Assembly: GCA_039654915.1 (NCBI GenBank)
Contig: CM077597.1
Span: 81,222,001-81,286,000 of the forward strand
Reading direction: 5' to 3'
Source of the DNA: Aquilaria yunnanensis
Lineage: Eukaryota; Streptophyta; Magnoliopsida; Malvales; Thymelaeaceae
DNA: 64,000 nt
Below, in pieces: positions 35,201 to 47,424 of this stretch. The position numbers were made by a program, and so were the translations under genes. Below the pieces are notes generated by a model that did not search any database, was not told the DNA's origin, and saw only the letters and a program-made list of their open reading frames with translations. Every line of letters starts with the position of its first letter. Within the stretch, counting starts at the first letter, position 1.

Positions 35201-36400
35201 AATATTACCAATATGTCCTTTTTATGCATTGCTCTGGTCTAGAACTAAAAAACAAAAAAAAAAAGAGAATAAAATTTGGAAAATACAGAAAAAAATTAAA
35301 TAGAAAATAAAAAAAATAAAAAAAAGTGAAAAACAAGAAAAAAAATTGGAAGAAGGAAAATGGGAAATAACAAAAAAAAGAATATTGAAGAGACAAAAGA
35401 ACAGTAAAGTGAAAAAGAAAATAACATAAAGACAGAAATGCAAAAACGTTTAAAAAAAAAAAGAAAAAAAACCGACGGTAAGACGTAAAAAAAAAACAAA
35501 AAAAATTGAAGAAGGAAAATGGTTTGGAACAAGGAGGACGAAAAATAAAATGAAAAAGCAAGAAGGTGGACCAAAAAAGAGACAGGAAAAAGGAAAGCCA
35601 AAATGAAAGGAGAAGTAAAAAGGAGGGAAAAACGGCAGCCAAGAGTACTCGAATCAGCACCTCCATGCCTTTGGGCACCCCACTTCAAGAAGCTCGCCGC
35701 TCCGCCGAATATAGAGAACTATGTGAATCCTGCAAAATTTCTATAAGTTTTATTCTTTTTGAAAAATATCTTAGAATGTTATTTTAAAATAAAATATATT
35801 AAATAAAAAATTTTCAAAATTTTATATTTATCTATGAAAGGCAATTATTTTTTTATACCGAAAAACATAAAAAAATGAAATATATAGAACAAAATAAATA
35901 TTATTCAACAAAAGAAAACTAATTTATTGCTACGTGAGAAGAAAAGAAACAACACTTCAATAATAATAGTATATTTTCAAAACCATATTAAGCTCCTAAA
36001 TGACTCAAAGTATTGTTGCTTCTGTCATAGCTTGCTCTATAAAAGCAACATACTCATTCCATGTTATGAAAGTTTGCTTTTGAGTAAAAAAACTCTACAT
36101 TTAAGAGTAATATTCAGTTTGGGTAACATGCATAAGAAATTATATAGATATTAGGGTGACTCGTGGCAGACATTTGATTTTTAGTATGTTAACCGCAAAC
36201 TTTTACACATGTTTTTCTAAAAACATCCCTAGACCACCCAATTAAACATAATATTGACACATTAAGCACTATTAATTCAAAATTTTGAAGATAAAAAAGA
36301 GATGTGATTATGGTAATATTATATAAATATTATCTTTATCTTTTAAATGAATATATGAATATCACTTAATTGTTTTTTCAAATAACTAGATCAAGATGAA
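35201..36400. other. A-rich low-complexity and AT-rich sequence, no gene
   Basis: 35250-35640 is A-rich with (A)n(G) runs that create poly-Phe/Leu/Ser frames on the minus strand. A slightly GC-richer patch at 35640-35710 has no recognisable domain. 35760-36400 is AT-rich with nothing supported. Confidence 0.45.
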
Positions 36401-37200
36401 AGATATGATACTGTCCGCTAGTATGAACATTTGCCAATAGCGGACATGCTAACGCCATTAGTGTCCAATTGTAAGTTAATAATGTCTAGTTGAGAGTATC
36501 TAAAATTAGGTTAGTAATGTCTTCTTCTAGTGTTTGAGTGTCTGCTTCTGGTATCAAAATGTCTACATGTCATTTTGTAAGTGGTGGGGATAAAATAGTT
36601 AGATTATTTAAATTTTACCTTTAATTTGGAGATATATAATCATGTTATTTTTAAGGATATTTAAGTGAAAAAGACATATAATATTTTTATAGCTTCCTAC
36701 ATACTCGTGTCTTGTCTACATGTAGATGATTTTGGATATATTTTTATATAAAACTAGATACTAAGTACATACAATTAGACATTTTATTCGTAGAATTAGA
36801 CATCTCATGCATAGAGATGGATATTTGATCACTGATTTTTATTATAGATACACGGTATCTAGACTCCATCTTTTTATATTTTTGTGGTGTCCAAGTATGT
36901 AATTGTGGTGGTTAAATGCCTAGTATAATAAATTAAGTGTCTAAACTTGGTAAGAAAGTGCCTAATCTACATGTTTAAATATGGTGTCCAAGTGCTGGAT
37001 TGAAGTGTACAAGTGTCTGATTATGGTGGTTAAATGTTTAGTGTGATATGTTAAGTGTTTAAATCTATTAAGAGAGTGTATAATCTACATGATTGTGGTG
37101 GTTGCATGTCTAATATTTAAGTATGGTGTCCAAGTGAGTCTAAGTGTCTGAGTATGGTATTCAAGTGTTGGATTGAAGTATCCAAGTGTTTCCTGTGGAT
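36401..37200. repeat. Degenerate repeat built on AAGTGTC(C/T)(A/G)A phrases
   Basis: From about 36450 phrases such as TATGGTGTCCAAGTG, TTAAGTGTCTAA and GTGGTGGTTAAATG recur irregularly, with a local near-duplicate at 36960-37030 and 37115-37185. It adjoins the LRR fragment directly. No gene. Confidence 0.5.
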
Positions 37201-37600
37201 GGTTTGAAGCAACTTGGTGGGATGGGCTTCAAGTTAAAGGAAATTTTGTTCCTGAACAACAGTTAACAGGCTGCATTCCCGAGGGGACCGGGCTGTTCAC
37301 AGAGATGCAAGTGCTTGATGTGAGCTACAATTCACTGATGGGTCACATGCCAGACATAGTTTCATGCCTAACTGATTTGAAAGTTCTCAACTTGGCATAT
37401 TACAAGCTCTCGGGGGAGGTGCCAGATCTCATTTGCTTGCTTAGAAGCTTGTCGAATCTGACTGTTGCTCACAATTTCTTTTCTGGGTTTCACCAAGAAT
37501 GCTCTAGGAATATGGGTTTTGATTTCTCATAGAACTGTATCCTTGGTAGGACATGCAGAGGCCTCAGCTTGGGTGCTCTGTGGTTGCTGGAGGTGGGTTT
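37200..37600 (+). pseudogene. LRR protein fragment (LRR-extensin / At4g06744-like)
   Basis: An open stretch encodes three to four plant-type leucine-rich repeats: QQLTGCIPEGTGLFTEMQVL, DVSYNSLMGHMPDIVSCLTD, LKVLNLAYYKLSGEVPDLIC, LLRSLSNLTVAHNFFSGF. After a stop at 37529-37531 it continues NCILGRTCRG, matching the Asn-Asn-Cys-Ile block that closes the LRR domain of LRX-like cell wall proteins. The N-terminal half, signal peptide and any extensin tail are absent, and the 5' edge abuts repeat DNA. It is a truncated pseudogene; no donor is present in the window. Confidence 0.7.
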
Positions 37601-37915
37601 AATTGCTTTAGAATTCTTTCTCCTTACTGCTTAGCCCCTTGTCTGTGTAGCAGTTCTTGGAATTTGAAATCTAACCTCATCTTCTTCCCCATTGGAAAAA
37701 AGTTGAAAAAAAAGGTAAGAAAAGAAAAAAATTTAATTGTGGTTTATGTATTTGGTGTTGACGGGTGTCTTCAGTAAATGGAAGCAATTATAATGAGTAG
37801 ATATTCCTCGTTTATGTTTTCCTGGGTTCAGTTTTATGAGTTGAGAATACCTTTTTTTTTTTTATTGAAATAGACTAAGGAGATGAAAAAAAATAAAAAG
37901 GCCTATTGTAATGTA

Positions 37916-38144
37916 CTCTTTTGTCCCAAAAATTTTACTCCATTTATTTTTTGTAATTAATCTAAGATTTTTTTAATATTTTAATATATAAATGAAAAAT
38001 TTTTATATATGAATGATAAATTAAGACATGTAGTTTCTAAATATATATATATTTTTAATTTTTTCTAAAAAAAATAATGTAAATAAATTTAAGTCAAAAT
38101 ATAACAAAAAGTCAAATGGATAAAAAATTTTGGGACAGAATGGG
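37916..38144. mobile_element. Stowaway-type MITE, 229 bp
   Basis: Left end CTCTTTTGTCCCAAAAATTT, right end AATTTTGGGACAGAATGGG, flanked by TA (37914-37915 and 38145-38146). The interior is homologous to 7530-7764. Confidence 0.82.
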
Positions 38145-38146
38145 TA

Positions 38147-39908
38147 ATATATTTGATAATATTAGGATATGATAATAATTACTACTAGTATGCTCAAGTA
38201 CATATAATCTCCACTTGAAATACGTGAAGTACGCTTGGTGAAAGGAACAAATTGTGAGACCAATTCTGATCTAGCGTAAAATCTTCATGATTTTTCTAGC
38301 AAGCGTTAGGGCAGGACAGTGTTTGTAGGTATCGTGTGCTGCATATTGATTTTTCTCAATATTGAGCTTAGTATAGTGAAGTTCCGAGGAAAAAAGTACA
38401 AGTATCACCTTAGAGAGAAAGATGATGAAAACGAGGAGAACAATGCCCAAGAATCCAAATTAAAAGTAGTCAAATGGGGATACCCAAACCCCAATGACCC
38501 ATCTCATAGAGCAATAGAAATTAGTCAAACCCACGATATAAGGACCTCCGCAAAACAACAAAAGGGAGAAACCCACGATATGAAGTTTTTACTGTTGCCG
38601 ATCAGAAAAATGGTGAAGTTATAAGGACTTGCACTGTAGCTTCCTTGACGCTCAAGTATAATCATGGAATGTGTGGTGAAAATAGGAGTAGTTGAAGTGT
38701 TTTACTTGTTGGAGATTTTGTGTGGTCCGCCCAAGCCCTGCTCGAATCCTCCCAGAGGTTTTTCCTCCTCTGAAGAATTGACATTTTTTACTTTTTGTGC
38801 TTTTTTGCCTAAATGACACTGTTGTAGCAATGAGTGTAATTTTTAGTTAAATTAGTGTAATTTGTTCAGACTATTCAGTTTATACGTGAACATTTTAGAA
38901 AATAAGAGAGGTTAGTTTTTACTAACACGTAGACTGTGAACGTTTATTAATTAGACGAATGAGTAAGAACAAATTTTGTAGCAAACTTTTTATTGACACA
39001 TTTTATAGTTTTCAAAATATTTTCATATAAATTGATTATGTCACCTAACTTAAAAGGCTAATTAGTAATTCTACATGGGCTTAAATAAAAAGATTAATTA
39101 CTATTTGTCGGCTGAAGTTTGTGTCATTCTTGAGCATAATGTATCATTATGCGGTATTCAAATGATTAATACATTCTGGAATAGTATCTCACAAATCAAG
39201 CCAAGTCTAATATATGCCTAATTAATTTTTCTTATTTTTTTTCATCATTAAAAAATACATCAATATTTATTGAAGTATCATTATATAGTTTATATTTCTC
39301 TATTACCATGCGTTCTTTTAAAAATTACACAACAATATATATAGTTGCTCTAAATGAAATATCTAAATTAATTATTTTACAACATTATAGATGTCTGTTA
39401 TGCAAGAAAAAATATAAGAAAATCATATCCTTGCTCGTAATGACAAAATTTCATGTCCATATAGTTACATTGAAAAGCTGAGACATATGGACACAAAAGC
39501 AAATAGAAAATGGCTTGGGTGTCTAACATATCCAACGCTATTGACTACAATAACGATATACACATAAATCGAGATGAGGAAGTTGCTGATAAATTTCATT
39601 TGGTGAAGTTTTTAGGGCATTAGTTAGATATTTCTTTTAGATTTAATATTCACAATTATCGTTAAACTCTAAAAATTGAAGTTACAAGAAAGTAATTATA
39701 GTTATTCTAATTCAAAATATTAAATATTATTACCAAAGAACTTAATAAATTTAAGAAATTTGATTATATTTGTACAATGTGACGTTGGAAAAAAATTTTA
39801 ATTAATAAATTTAATAATTAATAAAGTTGACATAATGAATAAATTTTTTTATGATACCCAATATGATGGTGGAAGAATTTGTTACCTTTTAAATTGTTAG
39901 TTTTATTG

Positions 39909-39977
<69 letters not shown>

Positions 39978-41480
39978 AAAAATGGAGCAAAATTAATGGG
40001 ATGGAGAGAGTATTATTTTATATCCATGGATATCTAATGTATGACATTTTGGTAAACACTTGAAGAAGGAATTTTTTTTAGCTATTTCATATATTTGTTT
40101 TTATATTGATGCAGGGGTGCACAAAATGTGTTTTTAAATATATAATTTTTTTTCAATTTTTATATTTCTGCCCTATAAAAAATATTTACTTTTATCAATT
40201 TATAAAAGAATCCTCATGTAAAAACAATAACAAAGTATTCAATATCAACATACCTGTTCAAATTAACAAATATTAATACCAAAACCAAAATCAGCAATGA
40301 CTCACAACTTCCAAGGCACTTAAGTATGCAAATGAACCATTAGAAATGTAAAACAGACACTTAGTTTCTTGGCTTTAGTAGAGTAATCCAAAGGTAAAGG
40401 AAAAAAGAGATTAGACTAAGTAGAGAGAACTAAGTGAATAAAAATATCTTTGTAATATTTTGATGGTTCTGTTCTTGAGAATTGATGATTGTCTAATGCT
40501 CGTAGAGGTAAAAGACCTGGGTAAGGGCCATCTTGATGATAAAAGGGATTAGATTGTGAGAAAATTAAGAAAGATTGAAAATTTTCGTGCACCATTGTGA
40601 TTTAAAAAATTCTAGAAGTATATCAAGATATTTTGGTTAGTTATATGCTAAATTGTGGCTATAACCTAGGTTTATAATATATCATTGAAAAGGCTTATGA
40701 GTCTCCTTTAACATAGTAGAAATGAAATTCAATTTGGAGGCTTGAGTAAGAAGTTATGTTGATTATTGTAAGACATCTCCAAAATGGTGGGCTTCGAATG
40801 AGTCTGAAAATTGAGGAATAAACTGTGTTGATTGGCTTAGCCAAAAATTATGAATAAAATATATATTACAGCTTGAGAAGTCTTATTTCATAAAAGTTTT
40901 ACGGATTGGGATTTTAATTTTTTTACAAAGAGTTATGGTCATTTTTGTGTGAGTACTCACCTCTATCAGTTTTATTAGTGGTGGGTTTAAGATAGATGTT
41001 ATAGTATTCAAGTTGAACCAAGGGCTTTGGAGATTAAATTAGGCTCTGATAATAGTCCATACTCTTTTGATTAGGTTCTTGAACCTGAGTGATCATTTGA
41101 TCAATTCTACGATTAGAACAAGATAAATGACATCCTATATACCTTGCTTGTTTTCTACTCACATTTTACTTGAGTTAAATATGATTCTGATTATTGGAAT
41201 TTCATAAAATTATTGCTATATTGTGATGATTTCTTCTTAATTTCTTATTCTATGAATGATTTATGTTTTTCTTACGTAAGGATTGAGCATGAGATGGTTT
41301 ATGAAGTTGTTAATAATTGTTATAGTTAAATTGTTAAATAGAATAAGAATGTGATAACTCATAAAATCCGACCAATATAGATACAAACGTAGGCTTGCCA
41401 AAAGCAATTTACCTTCTCTGTAACCAATAATAGTAAAGACTTAAGATCAAGTCAACAAAAAATGTGTATCAGTAGATGAG
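38147..41480. other. AT-rich intergenic sequence, no gene supported
   Basis: A 101-codon open frame at 38319-38624 has a hydrophobic start (FVGIVCCILIFLNIEL) and a charged, hydrophilic remainder; I do not recognise it and nothing around it supports expression. (AT)n lies at 39913-39973. 39974-40010 is the right end of a Stowaway MITE (AATTAATGGGATGGAGAGAG then TA), whose left part appears lost or replaced by the microsatellite. The rest holds nothing recognisable. Confidence 0.4.
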
Positions 41481-41990
41481 TAGTGGATCGGTTGTGAAGC
41501 CAAGGAAAAAGTTAGGAACAAGGTTTTGCTTCGTTCAACCGATTTAGTTTTGGTAGTAATTTTTGGTTTAGTTATCTTGAAATTTGAAAGCTTATTCTCT
41601 TGGGTTTGTGAGCATCAATCAAGGAGTATTGGTGTTTTGAATCTTCATGGTATGAGTTTTTTTGTAGGAATCCTAGAATGTTGAATTTCATTCCCCCCCC
41701 CCCCCCCTTAAATTGCCATGATAGGATTTAAGTTTAGGCAATAACTTGAACTATGAACATTGTATTATTTTTCTTAATAGTAGATTTTGTTGTTGGTTTG
41801 CCCAGTGATATTTCTTCCTACACTAGAAGGTTTTCCATGAATATCGTGTGTCTTAATTTATTTCTGCTTGGTCCCGCTTTATTGATTATTTCCACTTCAT
41901 TGTGATTTTATTGACTTAAGTGTTTGTCTATTTTATCCTGTTGGTTTGACGGTAATTATTTTGGGTACATCCCAACAAATGGTATCAGAG
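41480..41990 (+). repeat. Partial 5' LTR and primer binding site
   Basis: From about 41505 this aligns with 46460-46935 of the 3' LTR. It ends CCCAACA at 41977; TGGTATCAGAG (41980-41990) is the tRNA-Met-type primer binding site. A C14-15 homopolymer (about 41693-41707) has expanded relative to the 3' LTR. Confidence 0.8.
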
Positions 41991-41992
41991 TT

Positions 41993-44900
41993 ATGGCTAA
42001 AGAGGATATGGGTGACAATGCAGGTTTAATGATCAGATTAGATACATCGAATTATTCAATTTGGAAGCCAATGATGGAGAATATACTTTATTGTCTTGAT
42101 TTGTATGGTCCAATTTCAGGTGATTTAGTTAAGTCGAAGGACAAGTCAGATGATGATTTGAAGAAGCTCAATCATAAGACAGTTAGCACCATTAGAAGAT
42201 GAAGGATATTAGTGTGTTTCACCATGTTTTTGCACAGACGAATGCTCAAGTTCCATGCAAAAAACTAAAGGGCTTATTTGAGAGGAAGATGGCTCAGAAT
42301 AAAGCTTTCACTATGAGTTGAAACCTTGTGAATTGGTTGGTTAAGGAAAGACACACTTGAATGATTTCCAAAACTTGATTAATTAGTTAACTACCGGGAA
42401 GTTAGTGATTGACAATGAGTTGTATGCATTACTTCTTTTGAGTTTATTATCTGAGAGTTAGAAGACCTTAGTGATTACTATCAGTAATTCAACACTAGAT
42501 GGCAAACTCACCTTGAGTTTGGTTAAGGACAACTTGTTCAATGAGAAGACAAGAAGGAAGGAGTCAAGTTTTGAGTATGCACAAGCTCTTGTCACTAATA
42601 GCATAGGTAGCAAAAGTAAAGGACCTAAAGGTGGTCGTGGTAAATTTGGTGATCGTTCAATGTCTAGAGATGGCAAAGGTTGTCATTATTATAGGAACAT
42701 GGTCATATAAAAAAGCATTGTTGGAAGAGGAATAATGATGAAAAGAATGAGGAGAAAGCCCCCCAAGATGAAAAGATAACTGCAATTGTTGAGTTAGATG
42801 CTGATGATCTGGTTACACTGGTTTGTGCACATGGGGACTATGATTATCTTATAAATCCAAATGTCTAGCGGATAGTCAATTCGGCTGCATCCTATCACAC
42901 TTCTCCTAAAAAGGAATTATTCACTACTTACAAGGTGGTTGATCTCAAGGTGGTGAAGATATGTAACACGACCCAGTCCAGGATCTTCGGCATTGGTAAT
43001 GTTGTTATGCAAACTAATTTGGGCATTACTTTAACATTGAGGGATGTGTTTCACATTTTAGATATGCGGCATAACTTTATTTTAATGAATGTGCTTGACT
43101 GTGAAGGTTATGCTCAAAGTTTCAAAGATAAAATGTAAAAGTTGAAGCAAGGTTCTTTACTAGTGGGGAAAGGTGATCCCTACTGTAATTTGTATAAGAC
43201 ATGTATTCATGTTTATTTCATTGAATGTGTTTAAGGATGATGGTTCTACGAATTTATGGCATAAATGGCTAGCTCACATCAACAAGAAAGGGTTGTAGAC
43301 TTTGACAAAACAATCCCTTATTCCTATTGCCAGAGGTACGTTACTTGACCCTTGTGATTTATGTGTATTAGGAAAGCATCATAAAGTTTCTTTCCGCGTT
43401 CCCTCTACATGGAAGAAAACTAAATTGGAGCTAATGCATTTTAATGTTTTTGGTCCTATCGAGGTGGAGCCGTTGGGTGGTAACAGGTACTTTGTGAATT
43501 TTATGAATGATACTTCATGAAAGACTTAGGTATACTTGCTGAAGAAGAAGAGTCAGGTGTTTGACTGCTTCAGCATTTTCCATGCCATGGTTGAGAAGGA
43601 GGCTGATGTGCACTTAAAGTGTCTCTGTACGGATAATGGCAGGGAGTATACCTCTAATGGGTTTGATAGATATTGCATGGATCACGGTATTTGTCATGAG
43701 AAGACATAGTCCAATACACCGCAACATAATGGTGTAGCTGAGAGGTTGTACCGCACTATTATTGAGAAAGTCAGATACATGCTGAGGATGTCTAAGTTGC
43801 CAAAGATATTCTAGGGTGTAGTTATGAGTACAGTTGTTTACTTGATTAACCGAACTCTATCAATTCATTGGGGTTTTCTTGTCCTGAAGAATGTTTAGAT
43901 AGGTGAGAATTTTTTTATTCATGTTTGAAGGTGTTTGGTTGCAAAGCATTCATGCGTGTGCCCAAGGAACAACGGTCAAAGCTTGATAGTAAGGGTAAAT
44001 CGTGTATTGTTCTTGGTTATGGCGATGAAGAGTATGGTTACTGGTTATAGGATCCAGATAAAAAAAAGATGGTTAGAAGTAGGGATGCCATCTTCAAAGA
44101 GCATGAGAACATAGAAGATATTATGCTGCAAGGGGAGGTTTCAGACATTGCTTATGGTGTTGGTGATACCTACACCTATTTTATTTGAAAATGCCACAGA
44201 TTGGGGAGCAACAAAACTTGGGGTAGAGCAGCTAGTCATTGTTGATGAATAAGTTGATGGGAATATAGCTGAGCATGGCAGTGGTCTTGAGTAGGGGGAA
44301 CAACCCCCTTCATTGTAAAAAGATAGAGTCTTTCCTGAGGAGATCTGCTAGAGAACGTTGTCCATCTACCAGGCATCCTAGTTCTGATTATGTTATACTT
44401 GTTAATACGGCGGAGCCTGAAAGTTTATTAGATGTGCAGTCTTGTACAGATAAGGACCAATGGACCGTTGCATTGCAAGATGAGATGAATTCTCTTCAAA
44501 AGAACAATACATATGAGTTGGTAGGTTTACCTAAAGGTAGAAGAACATTGTATAATAAGCGGGTGTTTATGTTAAAGAAAGATGGTGATAAGCTAGTTAA
44601 GTGTAAAGCTCATTTGGTGGTGAAGGGCTTCCATTAAAAGAAGAAAGTTGACTTTGATGAGATTTTTTCCACTGTGCTAAAGAAATGTTCTATTTGGGTT
44701 GTACTTGGACTTGTAGCTAGGTTAAATCATGAGTTTGAGTAGTTAAATGTGAAAACAACATTTTTACATGGTGACTTAAATGAGGAGATTTACATGGTTT
44801 AACCTGAAAGGTTTAAAGTGAAAGGAAAATGAGCATATGGTTTGTTAAAAGCCTTTATAGCTTGAAGCAGACACCTAGACAATGGTACCACAAGTTTGAT

Positions 44901-45951
44901 TCTTTTATATTGGCCAGAACTATAAAAGAACTAATGTAGGGTTTTGTGTTTATGTTAGAAAATTTTCCGACGGTAACTTCATTATTCTTCTGCTTTATGT
45001 TAATGATATGCTTATTGTTGGGCAAGATGTTTTGATGATTCCCAGGTTGAAAGAAGAATTGTCTAAGTCCTTTGACATGAAGGATTTAGGGGCAAGGAAA
45101 TAAATTTTAGGCATGTGAATTATTTATGATAAGAAAAATGGTAAGCTATGGTTATGAAAGGAGAATTATGTTGAATGAATCCTTGAAAAGTTCAACATGA
45201 CAGATGCTAAGCTAATTAGTATGCCACTTGCGAATCACTTCAAGTTGAGTAAGAAGTCGTGCCCGACTACAGTGAAACAAAAGGAAGAGATGTCAGCTAT
45301 TGTTTACTCTTCTATGGTTGGTTCTTTGATGGATGTCATGGTTTGTACTAGGCCAGATATTGCTCATGCTGTTAGATTGGTTAGTAGGTTTCTATCTAGT
45401 TTGGGGAAGTCTCATTGGGAAGCCATGAAGTGAATTTTCAGATATTTGAGAGGTACTTCTAAATTGTGTTTGAGTTTTGGCGGTGTTAAACCTATATTGG
45501 AAAACTTTATTGATCTAGATATGACAAGTGATCTTGATGGTAGAAAATCTACATTAGGTTATATTTTCACTTTTGGTGAGGGAGTTGTCTCATGGCTGTC
45601 GAAGTTGCAAAAGTGTGTTACTTTGTCTACAATTGAGGCAGAGTATATAGTGGTCATTGAAGCAAGTAAAAATACGCTTTGGATGAAATAGTTCCTCTAT
45701 GAGTTGAGTTTGAAGCAAGAGGAGTATGTGATACATAGTGCTATTGATTTGAGCAAGAACTTAATATATCATGCTCGCACTAAATACATTGATGTGAGGT
45801 ATCAGTATTGGTTGCGTTTGATGACTGAAAAAAAGCTTTTAAAGCTTGAGAAAATTTACACAGATGATAATACAGTTGACATGTTAACAAATGTGATTCC
45901 CAAGAAGAAGCTTACATCATGTTGTCTTGAGGCCGACATGTACTCTATGTA
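41993..45951 (+). pseudogene. Copia gag-pol remnant, all domains, many stops
   Basis: ATG 41993 opens a gag remnant (RLDTSNYSIWKPMMENILYC). A decayed zinc knuckle follows near 42680-42730, a pre-integrase block (FHILDMRHNFILMNVLD) at 43050, and integrase parts (LGKHHKVSFRVPSTWKKTKL; an NGVAERLYRT-like stretch near 43728). RT starts at about 44440 (DKDQWTVALQDEMNSLQKNN) and contains LLYVNDMLIVGQD at about 44990, in which the second Asp-containing catalytic pair is Asn-Asp. RNase H parts follow (TSDLDGRKSTLGYIFTFGEG, LSTIEAEYI). The C-terminal LTNVIPKKKL is close to the family ending. Numerous stops and frameshifts; dead. Confidence 0.88.
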
Positions 45952-46026
45952 GAGAGCAGTGATGGTATATCCTCCTAGTGAAATTAGAAGGGAGATTGTT
46001 ATGGGTCTAATCTCTTTAAAGTTGTA

Positions 46027-46258
46027 CTCCTTCCGTCCTATATTTTTTGTACTATTCATTTTTGAACAATTAATCTTTGATTTTTTATTTTCAATGTTTT
46101 AGTATATAAATGAATAACTTTAATATAGGAATGATAAATCAAGACATATAATTTCTAAATATATTTTTTTAATTTTTTTAACAAATATTAAAATAAATAA
46201 ATTCAAGTTAAAATATGTGAAAAAATTAAATAGTGTAAAAAATATGAAATAATTGTAG
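46027..46258. mobile_element. Stowaway-type MITE inside the copia 3' LTR
   Basis: Left end CTCCTTCCGTCCTATATTTT after TA (46025-46026); the right end is decayed, before TA at 46259-46260. The interior matches the other copies. It splits the U3 part of the LTR, so it inserted after the retrotransposon. Confidence 0.78.
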
Positions 46259-46315
46259 TACCATTAAAGTCTAACTGGACTTAGAATTCCAATTTGATTT
46301 TGAAATTATACATGG

Positions 46316-46403
46316 CACGTGGTGTGGCTAATTGGCTTGTGAGAAGCCAGGCAATTTCGGTTTTCTATGTCCGATTTGGACTTATGTGTCGTGGTTATAA
46401 AAG
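46316..46403 (+). promoter_or_regulatory. LTR promoter elements: G-box and TATA box
   Basis: CACGTG at 46316-46321 and TATAAAAG at 46396-46403 are spaced as in an LTR promoter pointing to the right. The terpene synthase ATG lies 1.02 kb downstream on the same strand. Activity is inferred only. Confidence 0.4.
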
Positions 46404-47353
46404 CTATTGACAGTGTTGATGCGTGAGTACGAGACGGACAATGCATCGGTAAGAGAACGACCCAAGGAAAAAGTTAGGAACAGGGTTTGGCTTTGGTTCG
46501 GTTTCGGCAGTAATTTTTTGTTCAATGATCTTGTAATTTGGGAGGTTATTTTCTTAGGTTTGTGAGCATCAATCAAGGAGTATTGGTGTTTTGAATTTTC
46601 ATGGTGTAAGTTTTTTTTGTAGGAATCTTAAAATGTTAAATTTCAGGTATTTTTCCCCTTTAAATTTTTGTGATATAGTACAAATTTAGACAATAACTTG
46701 AACTATAGATGTTGTACTATTTTTTTTAATAGTGGATTTCGTTGTTGTTTGTCCCATAGTTTCTCTTTTTATACTGGAGGGTTTTTCATGTTATACACTG
46801 AAGGGTTTTACATGTATATCATATGTTTCAATTTATTTATACTTGGTGCTACTTTTCTGATTATTTCTACTTGGTTGTGATTTATTAGTTTGAGAGTTTG
46901 TCTATTTTATCCTATAATTTTGACAGTATTTTCTAGAACTTAATATAATTTGAAATTTTGGGATAATGTCAGGCATGTAAACTAGTTGGGTAATATTGAT
47001 CAACACTATATTATGATTGAAAAAATTTCTTATTATAAATAAAGAATAAATTACCTTCACCCATGCACTTGGTAAACCGTGCATTGTGGTACGCAAAATA
47101 CTACAGTAATAAAACGTACATAAATTCAGTGGTATGAGAAATGATGCAAAATAACGCTATATAATGTAAATAATAAATTATGAAAATTTTTATACCACAT
47201 ACCGTGATAAATGAAATTCACATGAATTGTCATGAAGTTAAAGATGATGGATGCGAATCTTCTCCATTTTAATTGAATGCACGACAGTTAAGAAAAAGTC
47301 TAAACGTTTAAGTTAAATGAAAACCAATTATGAGCAGTAACCTGGAACTTCTC

Positions 47354-47360
47354 TATAAAT
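47354..47360 (+). promoter_or_regulatory. TATA box of the terpene synthase gene
   Basis: TATAAAT lies 65 bp before the ATG. A start site about 30 bp downstream (near 47385) would give a leader of about 40 nt and leave out the upstream ATG at 47373, which would otherwise open a short frame overlapping the main start out of frame. Confidence 0.6.
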
Positions 47361-47424
47361 GTCCCTGCCACCATGACGCTAGAAACATGTGCACCAAGCA
47401 AACCTAACAAAAACAAATCCAACA

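Larger units (their letters stand above)
41480..46937 (+). mobile_element. Ty1/copia retrotransposon (Tnt1/Tork-like), complete order but decayed
   Basis: Order: 5' LTR part, primer binding site, gag, protease, integrase, RT, RNase H, polypurine tract, 3' LTR. LTR similarity (for example GTTTGTGAGCATCAATCAAG at 41608 and 46559) is clear but with many substitutions and indels, so this insertion is much older than the one at 26783. The first ~500 bp of the 5' LTR is missing or replaced, and no target duplication could be matched. It lies on the same strand as the terpene synthase and immediately upstream of it. Confidence 0.88.
45997..46937 (+). repeat. 3' LTR (with nested Stowaway MITE)
   Basis: A polypurine tract AGAAGGGAGAT (about 45986-45996) precedes TGTTATGGGTCTAATC. 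The LTR contains the MITE at 46027-46258, a G-box CACGTG (46316-46321) and a TATA-like TATAAAAG (46396-46403). Its right end is near 46935; the last bases are not well matched to the 5' LTR. Confidence 0.8.

Noticed and set aside
35205..35688. Long antisense open frames of 130-157 codons rich in Phe, Leu and Ser
   Set aside because: They arise from an A-rich low-complexity tract; composition is not protein-like and there is no start context or domain.
38319..38624. 101-codon open frame with a hydrophobic N terminus as a small secreted protein
   Set aside because: No family match, no promoter or conserved copy in the window; kept only as a note in the intergenic entry.
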